DNA of 64,000 bases from Symsagittifera roscoffensis. Its lineage: Eukaryota; Xenacoelomorpha; Acoela; Convolutidae. Each line of letters opens with the position of its first letter. Within the stretch, counting starts at the first letter, position 1. Shown here in pieces: positions 36,701-44,898 of the stretch. Where the stretch lies: assembly GCF_963678635.1 (NCBI RefSeq), contig NC_087064.1:70059465-70123464 (forward strand), read 5' to 3'. The notes beneath the pieces were generated by a model. The model saw nothing but the letters and a program-made list of their open reading frames with translations, was not told the DNA's origin and ran no database searches. The position numbers were made by a program, and so were the translations under genes.

Positions 36701-38097
36701 GAGTTCTATGAAAGATTGGAACAGAAGCAAGCCAATCAGGCAGAAATAAAGGAAGAATTCTCGTTTCTGGACGAGGAAACTTATGAAGCGCTTCCCTTTA
36801 CGAGGTGGTTGGACAAGTCTGGACATCCAATTCCAGGCCATCCTGAGTTACCTGTAGAGAAAACAGCCGAGATAAAGATTCTATCCAAGAAGGACCCGGT
36901 GCCCTTGGATCTGTTGCTGCGCTCGAACCTGGTCCAGCAGGAACTCTCTCGCATGAACATTAACAGCCTCTCATTATTGGATAAAACGGTGCAGGTCCCA
37001 CCGCGAGTGATGCGGATGCTGGGTGGATTGTTAGAGAGAGAAGTGACCAGAGATGACCCCGAGTGGGCAGCAGCAGTGGCATCACTGACAGTTGGTGAGA
37101 AGGTGAAGATCATGCCGTCCAGACGACAACACAAAGAAAACGAGAGGGATTGTAGGACAATAGTTCAGCAACTAGTATCCTCAATACCACACGAGGTTTT
37201 AACCAGTACTTCATACGGTCGGAAAAAACGGGGGGACGATACGCAAAAGAAGAAAACCGTTACCTTTGTGGACCAGGATAAAGAAAGAGATAAGGTTGAA
37301 CGAAACCTGGTGCAAGATTGTCTGTCCGGGAAACGAACGGTGAGAAGAGCCGGCGAGTTCAAGATCAACACCCGGGACAAGGAAGTTTGTCCGGGGATTC
37401 TGATGTAGATGAAAAAGTTCCTGATGAGAAGCAGGACCTGGAGAACAAAGTTTTGTCCGGGGAGTTCAGATGGATGCGAAGAAAGCACAGAACTGACCCA
37501 GAAGATGGTGCAGACTTCGTCACAGACTGTTCAACAGATGATAATTCTCGAAACTCAGGAATTGACACCTACTCAGACAGGAACTCATGCTCGGGATCGG
37601 AACTGTCACAACTAGCGATCGACACACTACTAGTGAAAACTCGAGCAAGGGATCTGGATAGAGAGATATACCAGGACCATGACAGTGATCGCTACCTCAT
37701 ACCAATGGAAAGAGTCTTTGATAACGCAGCGGATGATCTGGAAACAAAAGCGGTATCGAAACGTTCGATGAGTCCGCTGCCACAAAAAGAGGTAGTCAGG
37801 ACTGATCTTCAGCCATTCGAACAGGAAACACAGCCATTAGCAAAGATTTGGTGCGTTAAGATGGAAGAATTTACGCATCAGCCCAATGAGCTGAATAGTC
37901 AGATGAGGGTCATGAAGACGAACTTGAAGGCGAGATACCGACTCTCGGTTCTACTAAGAGCGCAGCGAAATGACCACATGACAAGCAACCTGAAAAGGTG
38001 GATCGAAAATGGTTCTCCGGACAAAGGAGACCTCGAGGAAGACAGTTATCGCTTCTGCGACAAAATTTTATGCAGAAAAAGGGAAGGTTATACTTGA
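36701..38097 (+). pseudogene. Long spacer between RNase H and integrase
   Basis: Two long frames, 36716-37408 (230 codons) and 37318-38097 (259 codons), join by one frameshift near 37330-37400. They encode a charged region of ~450 aa with no recognised motif, including VRMLGG/VPPRV-type and DRYLIPMERVF-like stretches, directly followed by the integrase zinc finger in a third frame. Ty3/gypsy pol usually has a much shorter link here. The start resembles the RNase H end (ADNLSKKIEFYE at about 36678-36713), so the spacer is part of pol. Confidence 0.6.
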
Positions 38098-39886
38098 ACA
38101 AGGACGGGATTGTGGCTTGCAAGAGAAGAGATGAAGACAAAGTCCTATACAAGTATAACACGATAGTGTTGCTGCAACTCTATCAGACAGAACTATTATT
38201 CAGGTCGCATGATCAGATGGGCCATCAGGGGATCGAAAAAGTATATCAGGGGATCCTGAAGCGCTTTGAGTGGCCTGGAAAGAAAAAGGCATGTGAGAAG
38301 TGAGTAACAGCGTGTCTGTCATGCCAACATGTCAAGGACCCATGGAAATTGCGATTTCCTTTACAATCGATCGAGTCGTCTGAATTCAACGAGGTGGTGC
38401 AGACAGATCACCAAAAGATATGCATGACAGACAGTGGTAATCATCAAGTCTTGGTCATGATAGATCACTTCACGAAGTATGCAGAGGCCGTGCCCTGCAT
38501 AACTGCCTCAGCGGAAGAGACGTGCGACTACCTGATCAAAACGTGGATTGCGAGACATGGTTGTCCGATTATGTTTCAATCGGATGAAGGAACAGCTTTC
38601 GTAGGAGAACTCACGAAGGAGCTAATGAGACGCTCATAGGTAGCTCAAGCTGACTCCACGACATACCATCCCCAGACAAATGGCTAAGTGGAAAGGCAGA
38701 ATCGAACGTTAGTGTCGATGCTAAGGGTATATTGTTCCAGGTACATGACCGATTGGGACAGATATCTTCCAGAGGTGATGGGAGCTTACAATAGCACGCA
38801 ACATTCCACCACCGGAGTTAGTCCACATATGATGCTAAGCGGGCACGGAAGTCTTTGCCCTTGACTTTCTTCTACCCAGAGTATGAGGGTAAGAAGACGT
38901 CACCACAGGTCTATGTAAGGGATGTAATTAGACGTCAGCAAGAGTTGAACGAGTTGTGTAGACGAAATACTCAGAAAGCAAAGGCAAGGCAGATGAAAAG
39001 ATTTGACAAGAAAGCAGCTGGTGCAAAACCTTATTCGGTAGGGGACTACTTATGGGTGTTTCAGAACGTCATACCACCGAAAGGAACGAAAAAGCTCCTA
39101 AAAAAGTGGAGGGGACCCTTCATGATTACGGAGGTGCACCAGGAGGGACGCTTCTATAGACTGAGTACTGGCCGAGCCGCTCATTACGAAAACATTAAGC
39201 CACACAATCCGTCGACAGAAGAATGGTGTATACCTGCAGACATGGAAGAAGGGGATTATCTAATGATGGACCCTGCTTGTGAGGTCAACTAGAAGGGCAC
39301 CAGGGAAAAGAACGATGGAAATCAAGTCATAGAGGAAGGAACAAGTACACCACAGGACCTGGAGCCAAATGAGGTGATTGAAGCTGACGATGAAACTTTA
39401 CCCTACGCAGAAGAGGACTAACAAGACTCTGAACAAAAGGAGGTTCCCAAGAACTTGGAACCGGATCTTCCGTTCACGATACAGACTCGACAGAATGACA
39501 GGACAAGACCCAGAAAAAGATATAACCCTTACGGCGACAATTTTGTAGTGGACAGGATAGACCTAAAGAAGATAGGGAAAGAAGTAGTGGGTCTAGAAGA
39601 AATAACTGTGTCACAGGACACTGACATAGTCGATGATCACGACGATGAGTGTGTCGATGACCGGTCGAAACCCGAGGTAGATTTCGACGACGAGCAACAG
39701 AAATCCTACGAACAAGATGTGACAAATTTACGTGTCTTGGAATTGCTGAACGAAATGACGTCGGACCCGATGGAGACTAGTGTCACGATTCAAGATGTAG
39801 ATCGTGGAAGCATGAAATACATGAAAACCGAAACGGATGATCCTTGCTGGGCTGGATGGATATTTTTGTCCGGGGAGTGGGGGTAG
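38098..39886 (+). pseudogene. Integrase with D,D(35)E core and acidic tail
   Basis: Zinc-finger residues H (38208), H (38223) and a CxxC pair (about 38313-38327) are followed by the catalytic core: D at 38406 (QTDHQKI), D at 38583 (QSDEGTAF) and E at 38691 (VERQNRT). The last two are separated by exactly 35 residues. Stops at 38301, 38637 and 38685 and a frameshift near 38850 break it. The C-terminal domain with a GPF-type module (KKWRGPFMITEV, about 39103-39138) and HYENIKPH is in frame 38855-39292. After two more stops (39290, 39419), an acidic tail (39455-39886) rich in Asp ends at a TAG inside the purine tract. No chromodomain is seen. Confidence 0.9.
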
Positions 39887-39887
39887 G
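39868..39887 (+). promoter_or_regulatory. Internal polypurine-tract-like sequence
   Basis: GTCCGGGGAGTGGGGGTAGG at the end of pol shares the 11-bp GTCCGGGGAGT with the tract that precedes the 3' LTR (47307). It could be a central tract or the remnant of an ancestral 3' end. Confidence 0.45.
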
Positions 39888-39908
39888 ACTTACCAACACT
39901 GAAAATTT

Positions 39909-40489
39909 ATTTTAAAAAAAATTGAGAATAGCAAGAGAAACAGGGGATTTAGAAGCAGAAACAGGCGAAGACCCAAAAAAACCGGCCATAAGGTAGGGTA
40001 GTTGAGTCATATTTTAACTTACCAAATGAATATTCAGGTAGCATAATATTGACAGACAGCGATTTCATACTCACAGATAGAGCATGTGCGATAGCAATCA
40101 CAGCAGACATGAGTTTTAGGACAGCTTTAGCAGCGGATTTTAAGAGAGAATATAAAAACATAGAATTCTTTTGGAAGCAAAAACCAGAAATAGGGGGCGT
40201 AGCAGCCTTGCCTCCGGCGGCTTCACAAATACCGGGAAACTACCTATGCTTCCTAGTGACACGGGCGACGGAGAAGCGGCACGTGGACCCGGAAAACCTA
40301 GTCTTGTCCTTGACGAGATTGAGAGACTTCCTCGTGGAAAGGGAAGTGAAGGAGCTTTCGCTTCCAGTGTACGATCCGAACAGAGGGTGACTGCATCCTC
40401 GTGAACTGTACGCGCTCATACACGTAATCTTTTCTGAAACTAATATACAAGTATACTTACATAAAAAATATTACTTAAGTATAGGCTGA
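39909..40489 (+). pseudogene. Macro-domain protein (TARG1/Poa1p-like), between pol and polyprotein
   Basis: From 39990 the frame reads without stop to a TGA at 40388 and, after it, on to 40489. Segments follow the macro-domain order: SGSIILTDSDF (first strands), TDRACAIAITADMSFRTALAADFKREY (nucleotide-loop and helix region), YLCFLVTRATEKRHVDPENL, SLTRLRDFLVEREVKELSLP, then after the stop RELYALIHVIFSETNIQVYL. This resembles the small macro domains that remove ADP-ribose (TARG1/OARD1, Poa1p). The usual Gly-rich GCGLD-type loop reads VYDPNRG here, so activity is doubtful. An upstream 25-codon stretch in another frame (about 39927-39998, RIARETGDLEAETGED) probably belongs to it. No in-frame ATG precedes 40049, so the original start may have come by splicing. 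Confidence 0.65.
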
Positions 40490-40876
40490 GTTAAGGTAAC
40501 ATGCAAGAGGGTGTCAGACTAAAGTATGTGTAGTGTGTGATATGTGTGTTATGTTATGTTATGTGTTAAGTTTTTAAGATCCTGGGTAAGAAGGAGTTGG
40601 TGACCACGAACAACTGAATAAAGATTTTAGGAATATATCCAAAGTTTGGACTGTCCAATCTTAGGTCGAAATCCAAAATTTTAGAGACCGATTGATTTTA
40701 ATAAGTTTTAGGATCAAAATATTTTTATCTGACTGTTTTCAATAAATTTTAACGAGAAGTTAAGTTAAAACGGACAAGTGTGATTTTCGTGACCTCTTTT
40801 CTAGATCCTGATTGATCGTTTAATTACTCACTTGAGTCAAATCATTAAATCAAATTGAATCGAACCCGAACAGAGA
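40490..40876 (+). other. Non-coding gap with AATAAA and a 3' splice-site-like sequence
   Basis: No frame of note. AATAAA at 40617 could end an upstream transcript. A pyrimidine-rich CCTCTTTTCTAG at 40793-40804 is a good 3' splice-site match 72 bp before the polyprotein's first ATG (40877), and could make a spliced subgenomic mRNA. A GTTATGTTATGTTATGTG run is near 40548. Confidence 0.4.
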
Positions 40877-41330
40877 ATGGATAACTTCAACTTGGATGAA
40901 TTGATGGACCTGGCAGAGGCATATGTAGGACCGATGGTAGAAGCGATCTATCGTCGGCTAATGGATCGAGACTTCGCTCTGGAAGACCCAGAAGTAGTCA
41001 TGTTGCTGACCGCCCTGATAAACATCTTGAGACATGACAACCATGGGGACCGCCCCATGGAAGTCCTATTGATGGCAGCATACGGTGAGAGGGGAGTACT
41101 AGACCGCCCGAACATGAGAGTGATGAGGTGGAGAAACGGGGCTCTCTCAGGGAGTGACTTGGCGAACCAGCCTAGATTGGGAAGTTCTAGGACTTAACAA
41201 CCAGGTGAGATGCCTTTGCCCTCCAAGCCCAAGCCTGGGCTGAGGAGAATGCACCAAGACATGAACAGCGAGGCTGCCTCGTCTAGTTCACCACTGAGAA
41301 TAGCTGTGCCACCAAAGAGGGGAGAGTAGA
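40877..41330 (+). pseudogene. Giant accessory polyprotein, N-terminal part (copy 1)
   Basis: Starts MDNFNLDELMDLAEAYVGPM and reads 106 codons to a TAA at 41195. The same frame then stays open with low-complexity Pro/Ser sequence to 41330. From about 41287 another frame is open and joins the 1180-codon frame, so an indel near 41320 probably separated them. The helical N-terminal 85 residues (LLTALINILRHD and similar) have no recognised family. This is copy 1 only; other copies lack this part in the window. Confidence 0.55.
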
Positions 41331-44300
41331 ACAGGGGGTTCAAACGAACCAAACCATGCAAGATCTAGATGGGATGAAAGATGAGCTGGAGAGGACCAGA
41401 AAGGAGCTGGATGAAATGACTAAGAGCATGCTCATTACAGAGGACGACAGAGACATGTGGAAGAGATTCTTTGAAGAACGCAACATAAAGCAGTGTGAAG
41501 AAATTGAACGCTTGAGGCGGGACTACAAGGAGCGATCGGAGTGGGTGGCATTGACAACAGCCGTGGAAAAAGTGATACCTGCAAGGAGTATTCCTCGTGG
41601 GCAGTCCCCGATGGAGCTCTTGACGCCTCGAGAGATGAGTCAAACGACAGAAACGCGACTCCCAGCTACAACAGGTCGAGTGACAACCCCGGACCCGAGT
41701 GATACCTTGGGTGACCCAGTCGTGGAGCAAACGGTGAGGAAGTTGATAGAGACAGCTGGACAACTAGTCGTCAATAGGAATGCGCCAGGTTCCGGGGTGA
41801 CTGCACCCTGTAGAACGATCGACGATACGGGCAGAGTACGGCTCTCCCAAGATGTAATGACCAAAGGGGGAGTTAGCGATGCAACGCTACCAATGGGGAG
41901 CTCAAAAGTCCCAGACAGGAAGATACGAAAGATGCCGGCGAAAAAAGTGTCACGGGTAATGGATGTACAAAAGAATAATCAGTTGAAGTATAACTTCACA
42001 GGAGTTCCGGAGGCGGATCCGAGAGCTTGCTTCAATCGAGCGACCTGGAACCCGGCAGTAAACCTGCAACAACCACCACTGGAGACATCACATCTGATAC
42101 TGGGAGACAGCTTGGTCAGAGTGCTCTCAAACTTGAGGACCTCCTGGATCACCACGGTGATGGCTTTTGGAGGCGCGACGATAGCCCAGTTATTTCGGAT
42201 GGTGGAGTCGATGAACCCAGGGAGAATCCCTAATGTAACGATCCTAGTTGGGACAAATAATATCTCGAGAAGCTCAGATGAGGAAGAAGCACTATGGGAA
42301 TCAATGATGGTGTGCTTGTTTACTTCCCTCTGGCAAACGTTCAACTGCGCGGTACTGACCGTCTGCACTGTACCAATGAGCACGAGGACATTGACTGCAG
42401 CAGGGAGAAGGCACAGCGAAGGAGTAATCAGGTGGAACAACATCCTGAGGAATCTTGCAAGTCAGAATGCCGGAAGGATGATCCTTATGGATATCGAACA
42501 TGAGCTGAGGGCTATGGATCAGGCCAGGCTGACTACTGACGGAATCCACTTTGATAGCATAGAAGGACAGGCTTGGTTGAACAGAGTCTTCCAAGAGCAA
42601 TTGGATGAATTGGAAGTAGCACTCTTCGACACGGGAGTACTGAAGGAAGAGGAAGCACCCAAAGAACCGACAATTACCACCTTTGTGCCTCCTAACCTGG
42701 AAACACGCTTGGGAGCGGTCCCAGCCGTGACCATCTGTAAGACGCAAAACTCCAGCGAACCCGGGCACAGAACAGATGTACGAGATCGATTGGGAGAAGC
42801 GCCCATGAGGAGGACCATTAATCCTAGACGAAGATTAGGGCCTGTCAACTCGACAGCGGAAACGACCAGTACCTATAGATCGGATACGAGATCTGAGACA
42901 ACGAGCACCAGTCGAGAGGAGCGACGTCCAAACAGGAACTCTCTAATGTGGACGAGGCCAATACCTTCTCCATGGCACATATACAAGGATGACCCTATGA
43001 AACTGAACCTTCAGACGGTGAGCTTCGCAGCGGATGCCATGAGGATGCTGAACGGAGCAAGGTTATCGGTCAGCGGATTGTACTCAATAACAGGAGTGGA
43101 CTGGTTGATAGCGGCTGGCATAAACTTCAGCTCCACAACTGCTTTGAGGTTTGCCGATCTAGAGGGACTGCCCTCTAATAACATAATGGGCCCAGTGAAC
43201 GCAAGACCGTTACAAGATGTGAAACTGAATCACGATGAGGGAAATCGAGAAAAGAGACCTGGCAGATTTCTGATTACGAGGGCGCCGATTGGACAACATG
43301 TGAAGAAGTTCAGGCAGCTGAAAACACCCCCAGGTCATGTGAAAGAAAGAGTATACCCGAAACAAGTGAATCAGGAAGGTGATGTCCAAAGATACGGCGG
43401 GTTGAAAGCGATAAAGAAAGATGAGACGATCTTTGCCGCGTACGACAAGGCAGAAATGAGGAAGGCCAAGATTATGATAGTAGCGAATTCAGACTTCGTA
43501 CACACTTCCAAGTCTCTGTTTTGGCCGGATGTTATAATGTTGGCAGCGATCGATCTGGACCTAATGCAATCCGTGTCAATGGCGATCGGGGTACAAAGAC
43601 AGACAGAGATGAACCCAATCATAATTGTGTTTGCTGGCATCAATGACCATTTACACAGCAGAGGTTTCCTGAGCAGACTCAGAGAGCCTACGACAGCCGA
43701 GGCCGCTGTATGGCCAGCGATAAAAGACATACTCGAGTCGATGGGTGAAGTAGTGGATACCCTGAAAGAAGGTTCCTTCACCGAGATGATACCGAGAACC
43801 GTGTTCGCGTTGTCTCCGGGGTATGAACGTCTCTCGGATGGACTAATGTTCGTGTATGCGATAGTGGCTTTGCTCTCGGAAGGGAAATATGATGTAATCA
43901 TATCGGCCCCAAATCGCGAGATAGAAATGGAGAATCTGAGACCACTCAGGGCCGAACTACCGGCGGTGTGGTCCGATATCTCGAACGCGATGAGAGGATT
44001 CAAGGACCAATCACTACACATGCTAGTGTTGGACGAGGTGCTGGGGTTGGAACTGTCCAACTTCCGTCGACAGCTCAAGTTGAAGCCAGAAATAGATGAC
44101 GATCATCGAGTATTTGTGGCGATGTCGAATGACTTATGGTTCCGAGGAATGGACATAAAGGAGGAAGGAGAGAGAAGAAACAACTCCAAGGATACCAGAG
44201 CTCACTTGGAGGCGATGGTTTTGAGAACCAAGCCAGAAGCTAACCAGTGGCTACACCTAACTCCTCGAGTAGCGGCATTGGGTGTGGATGCTTTTGAGCA

Positions 44301-44898
44301 AGGCCCAGTGATGATCAGGAAGATCCATGCCTACCTTGTAAAGGAGGTGTACCTGGCCGAAAAGGCCGAAGAGAAGGCAGCCGAATTTGTAAACAGAGTG
44401 TGCCAAGTTACCCTGGAGAAGGTGAAGGGAGAAAAAGGTTTTGAAGGGACTGATAGTATGCTGGAAGGACTGGGAGCTGGATGGACCGCGTCCTTCTTGG
44501 CAAAAGTCTACCCAAAACTCTCTCGATACTTGATAAAAGAATTCCTCCAAGCGGTAGTGGAAGTATCAATCGTTGAACTACTAGCCTTGTTCGTGATGTT
44601 TCGAGCAGGAAACTTCGTGAAAGGACCGGTGGTACTGCTCACCGAAGGAGTTCAGAACTTGCGGTTAGATGGACTTCTAACATTGATTGCAATAACACAT
44701 GGAAATTTGGGAGGACTAATGAACCTGACACGTTACCCAGAGCAGATGAGAGTGAATGTGAGGAGATTCGATGTGAAGAAAGCCACGGATTCGTGGAAAA
44801 AGATAAGAGATCTGAGACATACTCTTATCCAGACCTCCTGCATCAGAAGCGCTTCGGAACAGGAGAGGATGAGACAGTTGAGAGGGAGGAAGACGTGA
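41287..44898 (+). CDS. Giant accessory polyprotein, SGNH-hydrolase part (copy 1, 1180+ codons)
   Basis: Longest intact frame of copy 1; numbering is from the ATG at 41356. A charged coiled coil (residues 1-75) and a low-complexity linker are followed by an SGNH/GDSL hydrolase domain. It has block I LGDSLVRV with Ser252, block II Gly272-Gly273, block III VGTNN with Asn301, and block V DGIHFD with Asp395 and His398, in the right order over ~150 aa. An Arg/Ser/Thr-rich linker (about 470-540) follows, then a second region (about 690-950) resembling SGNH without nucleophile (VANSDF; FAGINDH at 760-765). Hydrophobic helices follow (about 1040-1130). Function unknown; the first domain is predicted to hydrolyse esters. 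The C-terminus runs out of frame at 44898, where copy 3 continues in one frame. Confidence 0.8.
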   Translation, partial: FTTENSCATKEGRVEQGVQTNQTMQDLDGMKDELERTRKELDEMTKSMLITEDDRDMWKRFFEERNIKQCEEIERLRRDYKERSEWVALTTAVEKVIPARSIPRGQSPMELLTPREMSQTTETRLPATTGRVTTPDPSDTLGDPVVEQTVRKLIETAGQLVVNRNAPGSGVTAPCRTIDDTGRVRLSQDVMTKGGVSDATLPMGSSKVPDRKIRKMPAKKVSRVMDVQKNNQLKYNFTGVPEADPRACFNRATWNPAVNLQQPPLETSHLILGDSLVRVLSNLRTSWITTVMAFGGATIAQLFRMVESMNPGRIPNVTILVGTNNISRSSDEEEALWESMMVCLFTSLWQTFNCAVLTVCTVPMSTRTLTAAGRRHSEGVIRWNNILRNLASQNAGRMILMDIEHELRAMDQARLTTDGIHFDSIEGQAWLNRVFQEQLDELEVALFDTGVLKEEEAPKEPTITTFVPPNLETRLGAVPAVTICKTQNSSEPGHRTDVRDRLGEAPMRRTINPRRRLGPVNSTAETTSTYRSDTRSETTSTSREERRPNRNSLMWTRPIPSPWHIYKDDPMKLNLQTVSFAADAMRMLNGARLSVSGLYSITGVDWLIAAGINFSSTTALRFADLEGLPSNNIMGPVNARPLQDVKLNHDEGNREKRPGRFLITRAPIGQHVKKFRQLKTPPGHVKERVYPKQVNQEGDVQRYGGLKAIKKDETIFAAYDKAEMRKAKIMIVANSDFVHTSKSLFWPDVIMLAAIDLDLMQSVSMAIGVQRQTEMNPIIIVFAGINDHLHSRGFLSRLREPTTAEAAVWPAIKDILESMGEVVDTLKEGSFTEMIPRTVFALSPGYERLSDGLMFVYAIVALLSEGKYDVIISAPNREIEMENLRPLRAELPAVWSDISNAMRGFKDQSLHMLVLDEVLGLELSNFRRQLKLKPEIDDDHRVFVAMSNDLWFRGMDIKEEGERRNNSKDTRAHLEAMVLRTKPEANQWLHLTPRVAALGVDAFEQGPVMIRKIHAYLVKEVYLAEKAEEKAAEFVNRVCQVTLEKVKGEKGFEGTDSMLEGLGAGWTASFLAKVYPKLSRYLIKEFLQAVVEVSIVELLALFVMFRAGNFVKGPVVLLTEGVQNLRLDGLLTLIAITHGNLGGLMNLTRYPEQMRVNVRRFDVKKATDSWKKIRDLRHTLIQTSCIRSASEQERMRQLRGRKT

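Noticed and set aside
43371..44078. 235-codon minus-strand frame in the polyprotein (also 51688-51050, and 62829-63560 plus)
   Set aside because: Opposite-strand shadow in all three copies; its conservation follows from that of the sense strand.
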